Below, piece after piece: positions 17,602-26,847 of a stretch of DNA of 64,000 nt. A program made the translations under genes and the position numbers. Source of the stretch: Undibacterium hunanense (GTDB lineage: Bacteria; Pseudomonadota; Gammaproteobacteria; Burkholderiales; Burkholderiaceae_D); assembly GCF_014284335.1 (NCBI RefSeq), contig NZ_JACOGF010000002.1, forward strand, positions 514,659 through 578,658, in the 5' to 3' direction. The stretch's first letter is position 1. Each line of letters begins with the position of its first letter. The notes under the pieces are model-generated. The model was not told where the DNA came from and did no database searches. It saw nothing but the letters and a program-made list of their open reading frames with translations.

Positions 17602-18063
17602 TTACAGGGCAATGCCGGTTTCAAACTTGCTACGCAAGATAGAAAAGAAACTGCGCACATTACGCACATTGGCATGTGTGGCAAACAGGCGGTGCGCCAG
17701 TGCATGGTAAGCAGCCATATCCGCTACTTGTATCACCAGTACAAAATCTGGCCCGGGCGATATCCGGTAGCATTGTTGCACGGCGATTTCCTGCGCCACC
17801 AGTTGTTCAAACTCCAGCAGTTTTTCTGTCGCCTGATGATCAAGCGTGATTTCCACAATCGCCGTCAGACCTGCTCCCAGCCTGGCAGTATCCAGTATCG
17901 CCACCTGGCGGGCAATAATGCCCTCGTCAGTCAGCCGCTTGACGCGACGCAGACAGGTTGGCGGTGACGCATGCACCCGCAAGGCCAGTTCATGATTGGT
18001 CAGGGATGCATCCTTTTGCAATTGTTGCAAGATACGCTTATCCAGCTCATCGATGATAAACAT
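17602..18063 (-). CDS. Lrp/AsnC-family transcriptional regulator
   Basis: Amino-acid-responsive DNA-binding protein of 153 residues. The N-terminal winged helix-turn-helix is typical (DELDKRILQQLQKDASLTNHELALRV, then SPPTCLRRVKRLTDEGII), followed by a RAM ligand domain (AIVEITLD, GPDFVLVIQVADMAAYHAL, VRNVRSFFSI). It is divergent from glmS over an AT-rich 156-base region, where it may bind its own promoter. An Lrp-type gene opposite glmS also occurs in other betaproteobacteria (from memory). Confidence 0.93.
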   Translation of the reverse strand: MFIIDELDKRILQQLQKDASLTNHELALRVHASPPTCLRRVKRLTDEGIIARQVAILDTARLGAGLTAIVEITLDHQATEKLLEFEQLVAQEIAVQQCYRISPGPDFVLVIQVADMAAYHALAHRLFATHANVRNVRSFFSILRSKFETGIAL

Positions 18064-18219
18064 GTGACTAATTATTTCTTAAAATACCGATAAATGAAAT
18101 AATAGTTCAAATAAGAAATTGATGTTCTTTAAATTTCAATAATGATTAAATTTTGAAAGAAAACATCATGCCATCTGCTTTAGCATGAACACATATCAAT
18201 TCTTTTATCAGAGGTCACC

Positions 18220-20037
18220 ATGTGCGGTATCGTCGGCGCAGTTGCTCAACGCAATATCACCCCCGTCTTGCTCGAAGGCTTGAAACGGCTTGAATACCGT
18301 GGCTATGACTCTTGCGGCGTCGCCCTGCATGTAGATGGCCACCTGCAACGCTCACGCAGCACGTCCCGCGTGGCCGATTTGCAGGCACAGATAGACCAGT
18401 CCGGCCTCGCCGGTTTCACCGGCATCGCCCACACCCGCTGGGCCACCCATGGCGCACCATCTTCATCGAATGCCCACCCGCATTTTTCACGTGACCGCAT
18501 TGCCCTCGTGCACAACGGCATCATAGAAAACCATGAAGAACTGCGCGCAGAACTAACACAGGCTGGTTATGTATTTGAAAGCCAGACCGACACCGAAGTC
18601 ATCGCCCACCTGATAGACCACCTGTATAGCGGTGATTTGTTCGACACCGTGCAAATCGCCATCAAGCGTTTGACAGGCGCATTTGCCATCGCCGTATTTT
18701 GCCGCGACGAACCACACCGCGTCGTTGGCGCACGCCAGGGGTCCCCATTGATCGTTGGCGTCGGCCAGGGCGAAAATTTTCTCGCATCCGACGCCATGGC
18801 GCTCGCTGGCACCACCGACCAAATCATCTATCTCGAAGAAGGCGACGTGGTAGACCTGCAATTGCAAAAAGTATGGATAGTCGATAGTGAAGGCAAATCC
18901 GTCCAGCGCGAAGTAAAAACCGTACACGCCCATAGCGGCGCAGCAGAGCTGGGCCCTTACCGTCACTACATGCAAAAAGAAATCTTCGAGCAGCCACGCG
19001 CCATTGCCGACACGCTGGAAGGTGTCATCAGCATCATGCCCGAACTGTTTGGTGACGGTGCCTACAAAGTTTTCAAGCAGATAGACTCGGTCTTGATACT
19101 CGCCTGCGGCACCAGCTATTACGCCGGCCTGACGGCCAAATACTGGATAGAAGCAATCGCCAAAATCCCAGTCAATGTAGAAATCGCCAGCGAATACCGC
19201 TACCGCGAAAGCGTGCCCAACCCCAATTCACTGGTCGTCACGATATCGCAAAGTGGCGAGACGGCAGACACCCTGGCCGCGTTGAAACATGCACGCAGTC
19301 TGGGCATGCTGCACACCCTGACCGTCTGCAACGTCGCCACCAGCGCCATGGTGCGCGAATGCGCCTTGTCATACATCACCCATGCCGGTGTAGAAGTAGG
19401 TGTCGCATCGACAAAGGCTTTCACCACACAACTGGCAGCACTCTTCCTGCTGGCGCTGTCACTCGCACAAAGCAAAGGCCGCCTCAGCGAAACTGACGAA
19501 GCAGAACACATACGCGCCCTGCGCCACCTGCCCGTCGCCATCAGCGCCGTGCTGGCGCTGGAACCACAAATCATTTCCTGGGCAGAAGAATTCGCCCGTA
19601 AAGAAAACGCACTCTTCCTCGGCCGCGGCCTGCACTACCCCATCGCCCTCGAAGGCGCATTAAAACTCAAAGAGATTTCCTACATCCACGCCGAAGCTTA
19701 CCCGGCAGGTGAACTCAAGCACGGCCCCCTGGCCCTGGTCACCAAGGAAATGCCGGTGGTGACCGTCGCCCCCAACGATACCCTGATAGAAAAACTCAAA
19801 TCCAACATGCAGGAAGTCCGCGCCCGCGGCGGTGAACTCTACGTCTTCGCCGACGCCGACTCCCGCATCACCTCCAGCGAAGGCGTACACGTTATACGTC
19901 TGCCAGAACACTACGGGCAGTTGTCACCAATATTGCACGTAGTGCCACTGCAATTGCTGGCGTATCACACGGCATTGGCACGGGGGACGGATGTGGATAA
20001 ACCGAGAAATCTTGCCAAAAGCGTCACGGTTGAATAA
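18220..20037 (+). CDS. glmS: Glutamine-fructose-6-phosphate aminotransferase (isomerizing)
   Basis: First enzyme of amino-sugar synthesis, making glucosamine-6-phosphate from fructose-6-P and glutamine in the cytosol. Cys2 of MCGIVGAV is the glutaminase nucleophile after Met removal. The amidotransferase half has HTRWATHG and HNGIIEN. Two SIS sugar-isomerase domains follow ([45 protein letters not shown]) and the end is NLAKSVTVE, as in Escherichia coli. The length of 605 residues is standard. The 3' end is the classical attTn7 target, and a decayed copy of it lies about 1 kb downstream. Confidence 0.98.
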   Translation: MCGIVGAVAQRNITPVLLEGLKRLEYRGYDSCGVALHVDGHLQRSRSTSRVADLQAQIDQSGLAGFTGIAHTRWATHGAPSSSNAHPHFSRDRIALVHNGIIENHEELRAELTQAGYVFESQTDTEVIAHLIDHLYSGDLFDTVQIAIKRLTGAFAIAVFCRDEPHRVVGARQGSPLIVGVGQGENFLASDAMALAGTTDQIIYLEEGDVVDLQLQKVWIVDSEGKSVQREVKTVHAHSGAAELGPYRHYMQKEIFEQPRAIADTLEGVISIMPELFGDGAYKVFKQIDSVLILACGTSYYAGLTAKYWIEAIAKIPVNVEIASEYRYRESVPNPNSLVVTISQSGETADTLAALKHARSLGMLHTLTVCNVATSAMVRECALSYITHAGVEVGVASTKAFTTQLAALFLLALSLAQSKGRLSETDEAEHIRALRHLPVAISAVLALEPQIISWAEEFARKENALFLGRGLHYPIALEGALKLKEISYIHAEAYPAGELKHGPLALVTKEMPVVTVAPNDTLIEKLKSNMQEVRARGGELYVFADADSRITSSEGVHVIRLPEHYGQLSPILHVVPLQLLAYHTALARGTDVDKPRNLAKSVTVE

Positions 20038-20206
20038 TGTATGATGAATGCCATTATCACTAGCGAAAATAAAGTTGGCTGAATCGCTTACTCCCTAAGC
20101 TACGCGAACTGGTAGAGTTGCACCAGTAATGTAAAGTGCTTGACCGCCGACAGGCTGCTGTTAGCCATAAGCCGTCAGTCAAATGTACTTAAAAACCATT
20201 TAACTT

Positions 20207-20602
20207 ATGTACGAAGTTGAAATTATCCGATTCCAGCCGGTGCACATAAAGCAGGAGTTCTCGTTTTCCAGCGCAGTTGAAGCGACAAAAGTGGCTCTGG
20301 AGCTTGACGATGAAACCTCGTTTATTGTTATTGCGGATATTCGTGGCAATGCATGTTGGGGGGAATTTCTCGTGTGGCGCTCTGAAGGACGTGCTCTGGT
20401 AAGGCTTAACGAGCATAGAGAACACTTTGCGTCATATCGAGACATATCTGCTATTCAAACGAGCGACGTCAGCTTCCTAGATGACGACGGTTCTGTATTC
20501 GATATACCACTCGCTAACACGGTTAGTGTTGAATCAGCCAAGGAGGCATTATTGCATTGGCTTCTTACAGGGGAGGCAACAATTGCTTTGCTTTGGTCAT
20601 AG
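20207..20602 (+). CDS. Small protein of unknown function behind glmS
   Basis: 131-residue acidic protein, not recognised. It begins MYEVEIIRFQPVHIKQEF and has alternating beta strands (SFIVIADIRG, WGEFLVWRSEG) and a C-terminal helix plus LLHWLLTGEATIALLWS. Size and aromatic content resemble small polymorphic-toxin immunity proteins, but no motif proves it. There is no strong ribosome site before the ATG. It lies between intact glmS and the decayed glmS copy, with sequence below the neighbours' GC content, so it belongs to the accessory insert. It stands alone with no toxin partner visible. Confidence 0.5.
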   Translation: MYEVEIIRFQPVHIKQEFSFSSAVEATKVALELDDETSFIVIADIRGNACWGEFLVWRSEGRALVRLNEHREHFASYRDISAIQTSDVSFLDDDGSVFDIPLANTVSVESAKEALLHWLLTGEATIALLWS

Positions 20603-21010
20603 AATGGCTTTCGGCGGATTGCAGACAGTGAAACGACGCAATGAATTTCAACGCAAATAGTTGATATTAGCGCGCTCTGAAGTTGCTTGTTGTGACCGCC
20701 CTTGTCGGTATGTTCGGAAAATAATTTGTCTACATGTTCGCCGGCGGCATTGATGAAGCAGTGCCCCATATGCTGGTATCGGTGCAATGGCGCAGTCGCT
20801 GAGGGCGGTTACCCGTGGACACCTTAATTCAATGGCGGATTCACTGTGCTTGAGCTTCCTTCAAAAGAAGACGCCATCGCCGAGCTGCACGTCTTGGCAA
20901 AGCTTGCAACTGTGATCTGGAGCTTAGGGTATTTGGGATTGATAGAGCCTTGAGGTCGGAGTGTTGGCGTACATTTGGCTGGCATTATGAAATGCTTGCT
21001 TCGGGACAGT
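20603..21010. other. Gene-poor accessory segment with possible gene debris
   Basis: About 400 bases without an intact gene. A short plus-strand frame (about 20827-20953) reads FNGGFTVLELPSKEDAIAE, resembling the end of a YciI (DGPF)-family domain, then drifts into unrelated sequence before a stop. It looks like a fragment of a lost gene, consistent with an old insertion site. Confidence 0.4.
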
Positions 21011-21335
21011 GAATTCAAGACCCCTAGCCCTGGTCACCAAGGAAATGCCTATGGTGACAGCCATCCCCAACGGCACTCTGATAGAAAAACTCAAGTCCCA
21101 CATGCAGGAAATCCACGCTCACGGTGGCGAATTCTATGTCTTCGCTGACGCCGACTCCTGCATCACCTCCAGCGAAGGCGCACACGTCAGCCGCCTACCA
21201 GAGTATTACGGCCAACGGTCACCGGTCACCGATATTGCACGTGGTGTCGCTGTAATTGTTGGCTTACCAAACTGCGCTGGCAAGGGGGATTGATATGGAT
21301 AGCGGAGTTTAGCTAAGAGTGTGACGGTGAAGTAG
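21011..21335 (+). pseudogene. Decayed duplicate of the glmS 3' end
   Basis: This segment aligns with glmS bases 19711-20037 from GAACTCAAG to the stop codon. Both encode [40 protein letters not shown] and RLPE-YGQ-SP. After that the copy loses the reading frame (it stops at 21293) although the DNA can still be followed to GTGACGGTGAAGTAG at 21321-21335, matching the glmS terminus. Several substitutions and small indels show it is old or came from another strain. It lacks all catalytic parts and is non-functional. It marks the edge of an element inserted at the glmS end. Confidence 0.85.
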
Positions 21336-21651
21336 GTGGGGGCTGGGAATCAGCGAAAAAATTAAAGCTCTCTGAGCAAAGAAAGTTAAAGGAAACTAAC
21401 TTTTAAGCTGGTAGCGCTATACTGCATAAGAAACTAGCTGCGAATTTAAATTAATTTGCATCAAAAATCAGTCCGACATACCATAATAAAACGAAGTGAC
21501 TTACACGTGAGTTTAGTGATATGGCGAAATTACAATGGTTATGCCACATCAATTTATTGTAAATAAGTAAATAAAAGGCATTGCATCAATTTTAATATTG
21601 TGTTATTGTTAATTGCGTGCCTATTAATAGTATAAATTATTTAGAGGTATT
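21336..21651. other. AT-rich promoter region of the three-gene accessory operon
   Basis: About 315 AT-rich bases with no gene. Near the end, TTGTTA (21606-21611) and TATAAA (21631-21636), 19 bases apart, could be a weak sigma-70 promoter. AGAGG lies shortly before the GTG start at 21652. Nothing else was recognised. Confidence 0.4.
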
Positions 21652-22476
21652 GTGAACTCATTAAAGATCACACCCATTGGCGGCTCACACGCAATTGAGA
21701 CTATGGCTATTGGTGTCGAATGGATAATACCTTTGTCAGATGCGGATCTCGAGCATCTTTTGGCAGTCTATAAAAATTCAGAATTTATTGTTGAATTCTT
21801 GCCGTCGTTTTCACATGTGCGGTCATTTGTGCTTCAGATGACGGATGTACATACTGGTTTTATACCCGAAAATCGTTCTGGCGGTTTTGATATTAGGCGA
21901 TTTGATACCAATGGTACCGTTTTGTGGTCAATTTCAGTTCGACCTGACTATATTTCATGTAATTGCATGGATTACGAAAGGTGGGCGACTGTTAAGCCAA
22001 AGACAATTGATTTATTGGAGCCATTTGTATCAGCTATCCTAAATAAAGGTACGCAAATTCAAGCCGTTGGATTGCAATATCATGATGCATTCAAAATAGC
22101 TGATAAGGTCAGTCCCGAAGTACTATCAACTTTATTTCGGAGGAAATCCAGTTGGGTTCCTGAACATCTTTTTGATATGCCTTCTATATGGCATGTGCAT
22201 CAGGGTTGGTTTTCTATCAGTCCTAAGAAAAGACGAATCTTAAATAACGTAAAATTGGAGTTATTGGATCAGTCCCCAGATTACATGGCTCGGATAATTG
22301 GTCAGCATCGTGTTTTTTCTTTAACCCATGATGGCAAGGAATCACATCCTATTGAACTTCAGGATTTATCGCAAGTATTGGATTTTTTGCATCTTCAAAA
22401 TAAGAACGCTTTACGCGCCCTTCTTACTGATCAGATGCTAGAACGTATTGGTTTTGACTTGACGGAGGAAAAGTGA
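21652..22476 (+). CDS. TIGR04255-like protein, first gene of unknown three-gene operon
   Basis: 274-residue protein starting with GTG. It is not recognised with certainty; the overall layout resembles TIGR04255-family proteins, which are sporadically distributed and lack a known function: an N-terminal beta strand region, a central LWSISVRPDYISCNCMDYERW block, and a C-terminal helical end with LDFLHLQNKNALRALLTDQMLERIGF (family members usually end with a helix plus an F-x-LLTD-like motif). There is no signal peptide or membrane segment, so it is cytosolic. The next gene starts inside its stop codon (GTGA), showing tight coupling. AT-rich codon use differs from the flanking glmS and ycaO genes, indicating transfer. 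Confidence 0.6.
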   Translation: MNSLKITPIGGSHAIETMAIGVEWIIPLSDADLEHLLAVYKNSEFIVEFLPSFSHVRSFVLQMTDVHTGFIPENRSGGFDIRRFDTNGTVLWSISVRPDYISCNCMDYERWATVKPKTIDLLEPFVSAILNKGTQIQAVGLQYHDAFKIADKVSPEVLSTLFRRKSSWVPEHLFDMPSIWHVHQGWFSISPKKRRILNNVKLELLDQSPDYMARIIGQHRVFSLTHDGKESHPIELQDLSQVLDFLHLQNKNALRALLTDQMLERIGFDLTEEK

Positions 22477-23036
22477 ATACTAATCAGTTTAGGCAAATTT
22501 CTTATATCACATCTCTAGATGTCGAAGTACCTGCCGCAGAATCGAAAATAGATTACAGATCAGATCTTGTATTTTTTTTTAGGAAGCAGATTCGAGATAA
22601 GTTTCGGCATTTTGTGGAAACAAATAGCAAACACCAATATGTCTCGACACCACCCAGTGTGAATAATTTAGACATTCAAGTGTTAGAAAAATATCGAAAA
22701 TTTTTTACAACAATCGAAAAATACAGAGCTTGTGCAAGTGGTTGGAGAAGCGCAAATTCTGTTGGGCCATCGGATAGTCAGGTTGATAGCGCAGTATTGG
22801 CGATAGCAAATCTAATATTGATTGGTATAGATGCACCTAATGCAATGCTTTTGGACGATGGCACTATAGGTGCATATTGGAGGACAGGGCAAAAATATGT
22901 GAGCATAGATTTTGATGCCGATGGTGAGTACCCTTGGGCTGGAACGGATGGTGAAAAATATTGGTCTGGTATTTGGAAATCTGCCGGAACCTTTCCCCAG
23001 TCGTTGCATGCTGAACTAGAAGAAAGTGATTCCTAA
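22473..23036 (+). CDS. Unknown protein, second gene of accessory operon
   Basis: 187 residues, GTG start overlapping the previous stop by four bases. There is no recognised name. The second half has GWRSANSVGPSDSQVDSAV, a hydrophobic helix (LAIANLILIGIDAPNAML) and DDGTIGAYWRTGQKYVSIDFDADGEYPW. This resembles a recurrent small-protein pattern (a W-G-x-x-A-x-P segment, then a Gly-x-(I/L)-x-x-(E/Y)-W strand) that I recall next to TIGR04255-like genes; this is from memory and unverified. It is probably soluble. Codon use is AT-rich like its neighbours. Confidence 0.55.
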   Translation: MNTNQFRQISYITSLDVEVPAAESKIDYRSDLVFFFRKQIRDKFRHFVETNSKHQYVSTPPSVNNLDIQVLEKYRKFFTTIEKYRACASGWRSANSVGPSDSQVDSAVLAIANLILIGIDAPNAMLLDDGTIGAYWRTGQKYVSIDFDADGEYPWAGTDGEKYWSGIWKSAGTFPQSLHAELEESDS

Positions 23037-23056
23037 ATTTAATAAACAAGTAAATA

Positions 23057-23692
23057 ATGTGCGATTTACTTTTGAGTGCAGATGTCCAAGGCCCGACAAG
23101 GGTTCAATATTTTATTCAAAATGATCCCGATGGTGCATGTCAAGGACATAAGATATCTTCATGCTCTCCTGGGCCGGTTAAAGATGAAGAAATGCTTGCT
23201 CGAAGCATCGATTTCCCGTTAAGAGAAGACCCGGCTTCAGGACTAAATGACAGTCTGTTTCAAGACGCTTTTACTATTGGCGCATCTACTCAACGAATTG
23301 ATGACGATTGGGATAAATCAAAAAGTGTGGTACATGCTCGTTATGAAGAGCGTGCACGTCGTCGTCGCTCGGGTGAGGATGGGCGGAGTGCAAATCCGGA
23401 TTGGCTATACGTTGGATCAGTGCTTTTTTTGGCAAGTGAATTACGAGAGTCACAACTTGATGCCGTTCAGCGAGCTGGTCGCATTCGAATCTATGATACT
23501 GCCCATTCGAGTGATGATCCTTTTCATGCTGATGTTATGGTTAGTGCTGATGACCTTCAAACAAATAAACAGCTTCGCAAATTACTTAGAGTAATTCTGA
23601 TGACAAAAGCTTGTAAGCGCGGTTTATTTGTTTCCCCCAGTCTTGCACCTGATGATCAAAGACTTAAAAATATTAAAATTGAGCTACGTTAG
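23057..23692 (+). CDS. Unknown protein, third gene of accessory operon
   Basis: 211 residues, starting 20 bases after the second gene. Not recognised. It contains a basic patch ARYEERARRRRSGEDGR in the middle, then a hydrophobic strand WLYVGSVLFLASELRE and RIRIYDTAHSSDDPFHADVMVS. A (V/I)YDT...(N/D)P-HA-(D/E)-(I/V) pattern occurs, as I remember, in small partner proteins of TIGR04255-like loci. The conserved His and Asp/Glu could be functional, but this is speculative. The end is rich in Lys/Leu helices. No terminator is obvious behind it. Confidence 0.55.
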   Translation: MCDLLLSADVQGPTRVQYFIQNDPDGACQGHKISSCSPGPVKDEEMLARSIDFPLREDPASGLNDSLFQDAFTIGASTQRIDDDWDKSKSVVHARYEERARRRRSGEDGRSANPDWLYVGSVLFLASELRESQLDAVQRAGRIRIYDTAHSSDDPFHADVMVSADDLQTNKQLRKLLRVILMTKACKRGLFVSPSLAPDDQRLKNIKIELR

Positions 23693-24080
23693 TTTAAAGA
23701 AGTTTTATCAAACTTTCTGTTGAAAGTAGTTCGTTCAAATGAGAACCATTGTAGGTTGGTTTCACTATTGATTGATTCAATCTCGGAGCTATGTTTCAGA
23801 TAACAGATGTGCAAAGTTTTTGTACATACTTCTTCATGTTATTAGATAGGTCTTTGTTAAAATTAAAGATTTACTTGATAACAAAAATACGTTTAGGTTA
23901 CTTAATTTATCATGCTTCATTTTAAGGTAAGGCATTGACCTGTTACGAAGAAACAAGTCGCATTATTTAAGTGAGTTTCAGAAAAAATCAACTGACCTAA
24001 CCAACTCACATTTTTGCTCTTTCCAAAAAAGACGGATAATACCGCCTACACGATTTTGAACTCTCTTTTGGAACTCCCCC
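23693..24080. other. Intergenic region at the right edge of the accessory island
   Basis: About 390 AT-rich bases without a gene. The composition changes back to that of the core genome close to the OsmC-YcaO start at 24081, so the right boundary of the island probably lies in here. No direct repeat matching the glmS end was found. Confidence 0.45.
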
Positions 24081-26294
24081 ATGGAAATTAAGGTTAACTT
24101 TCTCGATAAGCTTCGTCTTGAAGCCAAGTTCGATGATTTTACGGTGGTGGCTGATCAGCCTATCCGTTATAAGGGGGATGGTTCTGCGCCTGGTCCTTTT
24201 GATTACTTTTTGGCTTCGTCCGCCTTGTGTGCGGCTTATTTTGTGAAGCTTTATTGCAATACGCGCAATATACCTACTGAAAATATACGGCTGTCGCAGA
24301 ATAATATTGTTGATCCTGAAAACCGTTACGCGCAGATTTTCAAGATACAGGTGGAGTTGCCTGCGGATATTTCTGCCAAAGACCGTGAAGGTATCTTGCG
24401 TTCCATCGACCGTTGCACGGTCAAGAAAGTGGTGCAGGCGGGGCCGGAGTTTGTGATTGAAGAGGTCGAGAACCTGGATGCGGATGCGCAGGCTTTGCTG
24501 ACCTTGAATCCTACTGCGGATGCGGCTACCTATATCCTGGGCAAGGATTTGCCGCTGGAACAGACCATTGCGAATATGTCTGGCTTGCTGGCGGGGCTGG
24601 GTATCAAGATTGAGATTGCGTCGTGGCGCAATATTATTCCTAATGTGTGGTCGCTGCATATCCGTGATGCGCATTCGCCCATGTGTTTTACCAATGGCAA
24701 GGGCGCGACAAAAGAAAGCGCGCTGGCGTCGGCCCTGGGTGAGTATATCGAGCGCCTGAGCTGCAACCATTTTTATGCGGGTTCGTTCTGGGGTGAAGAC
24801 ATCGCCAACGCGGCCTTTGTGCATTATCCGGAAGAGCGCTGGTTCAAGCCCGGCAAAAAAGATGCGCTGCCGAAGGACATACTGGATGAGTATAGTCTGG
24901 AGATTTATAACCCCGATGGCGAGCTGCGTGGCGCGCATTTGGTGGATACCAATTCTGGCAATACAGAGCGCGGTATCTGTTCGTTGCCTTATGTGCGTCA
25001 GTCAGATGGCGAGGTCGTGTATTTTCCATCCAACCTGATCGAAAATCTGTTCGCCAGCAATGGCATGAGTGCCGGTAATACACTGGCCGAAGCGCAGGTG
25101 CAATGTCTGTCTGAAATTTTTGAACGTGCCGTCAAACGCGAAATCCTCGAAGGTGAGATGACCTTGCCGGATGTGCCACAAGAAGTGCTGGCGAAATATC
25201 CTGGCATTCTGGCGGGCATACAGGGGCTGGAAGAGCAGGGCTTCCCGGTGCTGGTGAAGGATGCATCGCTGGGTGGTCAATATCCTGTCATGTGCGTGAC
25301 TCTGATGAATCCGCGCACTGGTGGTGTGTTTGCTTCTTTCGGCGCACACCCCAGCCTGGAGGTGGCGCTGGAACGTAGCCTGACAGAATTGCTGCAAGGC
25401 CGCAGTTTTGAAGGCCTTAATGATTTGCCGCAGCCTACCTTTGTCAGCAATGCGGTGACTGAGCCAAACAATTTTGTTGAGCACTTCATTGATTCAAGCG
25501 GTGTGGTGTCGTGGCGCTTCTTTAGTGCCAAGGCGGATTATGAATTTGTTGATTGGGATTTTTCTGCGCAGGGCAAAGGTGACAAAGCCAGCTCTAACGC
25601 CGATGAAGCCGCGACCTTGTTCGGCATACTCAAGGAAATAGGCAAAGAAGTTTACATGGCGGTGTACGACCACCTGGGCGCTACCGCTTGCCGTATTCTG
25701 GTGCCGGGATATTCTGAAGTGTATCCGGTGGAAGACCTGATCTGGGATAACACCAACAAGGCCCTGCTGTTCCGCGCGGATATCCTGAATCTGCATACGC
25801 TGGATGACGAGCAACTGGAGGATCTGCTTGATCGTCTGGAGAATAATGAGCTGGACGAGTACAGCGACATCGCCACCCTGATAGGCATCGAATTTGACGA
25901 GAACACGATCTGGGGCCAGCTCACCGTTGTGGAATTGAAGCTGTTGATCAACCTCGCCTTGCAGCAATTTGAAGAAGCAAAAGAGCTGGTCGAAACCTTT
26001 TTGCAGTACAACGACAACACGGTTGATCGCGGTTTGTTCTATCAAGCCCTGAATGTGGTGTTGGAAGTCACGCTGGATGACGATCTGGAACTAGATGATT
26101 ACCTGGCTAACTTCCGTCGCATGTTTGGTGATGCGCGCATGGATGCGGTATTGGGATCAGTCGACGGCAGCGTACGCTTCTATGGCTTGACACCAACCAG
26201 CATGAAACTGGAAGGCCTGGACAGACACCAGCGCCTGATCGACAGCTACAAGAAATTACATGTGGCGCGAAGCAAAGCGACTACATCCAGCTAA
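24081..26294 (+). CDS. OsmC-YcaO fusion protein
   Basis: 737-residue fusion. Residues about 1-140 are an OsmC-type domain with its two Cys (SSALCAAYFVKLYC and DRCTVKK) as in peroxide-reducing Ohr/OsmC proteins. Residues about 165-737 match E. coli YcaO: VWSLHIRDAHSPMCFTNGKGATKESALASALGEYIERLS, then RGICSLPYVRQSDG, NGMSAGNTLAEAQVQCLSEIFERAVKR, SLGGQYPV and a TPR-like C-terminal tail. YcaO is an ATP-dependent cyclodehydratase-fold protein that aids RimO in beta-methylthiolation of ribosomal protein S12. The role of the OsmC half is unknown. It is a single gene whose upstream flank is the accessory island. Confidence 0.9.
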   Translation: MEIKVNFLDKLRLEAKFDDFTVVADQPIRYKGDGSAPGPFDYFLASSALCAAYFVKLYCNTRNIPTENIRLSQNNIVDPENRYAQIFKIQVELPADISAKDREGILRSIDRCTVKKVVQAGPEFVIEEVENLDADAQALLTLNPTADAATYILGKDLPLEQTIANMSGLLAGLGIKIEIASWRNIIPNVWSLHIRDAHSPMCFTNGKGATKESALASALGEYIERLSCNHFYAGSFWGEDIANAAFVHYPEERWFKPGKKDALPKDILDEYSLEIYNPDGELRGAHLVDTNSGNTERGICSLPYVRQSDGEVVYFPSNLIENLFASNGMSAGNTLAEAQVQCLSEIFERAVKREILEGEMTLPDVPQEVLAKYPGILAGIQGLEEQGFPVLVKDASLGGQYPVMCVTLMNPRTGGVFASFGAHPSLEVALERSLTELLQGRSFEGLNDLPQPTFVSNAVTEPNNFVEHFIDSSGVVSWRFFSAKADYEFVDWDFSAQGKGDKASSNADEAATLFGILKEIGKEVYMAVYDHLGATACRILVPGYSEVYPVEDLIWDNTNKALLFRADILNLHTLDDEQLEDLLDRLENNELDEYSDIATLIGIEFDENTIWGQLTVVELKLLINLALQQFEEAKELVETFLQYNDNTVDRGLFYQALNVVLEVTLDDDLELDDYLANFRRMFGDARMDAVLGSVDGSVRFYGLTPTSMKLEGLDRHQRLIDSYKKLHVARSKATTSS

Positions 26295-26415
26295 GCTAAT
26301 GGGCTATGACTCTCCATAGCGCCATTCGATTTGCCATCAGCAGCAGAAAACTGTTTTCTGATGATGCCTATGTCATAAAGCTGGTGTACCTGCTGATAAA
26401 CACTGACGACAGGCG

Positions 26416-26847
26416 CTAAACTGTTTTGAAATGGAATTTGGTGAGCGTATCAACGCTCACCAGTAATTCTGGGAGAGCTTGTACAGGTGTTTTTAAAGGC
26501 TGTTTGACCGCGTTGGAATGCGATACTTTGTAAGTTTTCTGTAACAGAAAAATCAATTTGTGTCTTACAAGTTTGTCATAAATGACCGGAGCGGTAATAC
26601 CACTTTCGTTTTTGTACAAAATTTTGTCAGATTCAGGGTTTATATTGATATCTTGCGGCCATTTTTTGTCACCAGATTTGCTGGCTATTGTTAGTGGTAT
26701 TAGCGCTGTACTCCTATCGTCGTATTTGGATGCGCGGTAATACACGATCTCTTTCCTCTCTATTTTATTTGCAGGCAATATGAAGTGCTGATTTCCTTCA
26801 TCGTTGCCATGATTGCAAATGAATTTACGTCCGAAATTCAATTTCAT
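26416..26847 (-). CDS. Small protein of unknown function
   Basis: 143 residues, Lys/Ile/Asn-rich and AT-richer than its neighbours, not recognised. A good ribosome site, AGGAAG, lies 6 bases before the ATG at 26847, which supports it being real. The protein is polar with no signal peptide, starting MKLNFGRKFICNHGNDEGN and ending KFHFKTV. Its convergent position behind the OsmC-YcaO gene and its composition suggest it belongs to the accessory material of this region. Confidence 0.5.
   Translation of the reverse strand: MKLNFGRKFICNHGNDEGNQHFILPANKIERKEIVYYRASKYDDRSTALIPLTIASKSGDKKWPQDININPESDKILYKNESGITAPVIYDKLVRHKLIFLLQKTYKVSHSNAVKQPLKTPVQALPELLVSVDTLTKFHFKTV

Noticed and set aside
18064..18219. 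Possible glmS riboswitch-ribozyme upstream of glmS
   Set aside because: The glmS ribozyme is known mainly from Gram-positive bacteria and no ribozyme-like conserved core was recognised in this AT-rich region.
20827..20953. YciI-like peptide end behind glmS
   Set aside because: Only about 15 residues resemble the family and the rest does not, so it is mentioned as debris and not called as a pseudogene.
24006..24938. 310-codon open frame on the minus strand opposite the OsmC-YcaO gene
   Set aside because: It is antisense to a strongly conserved coding region and its translation is Arg/Gln-rich with no family resemblance.
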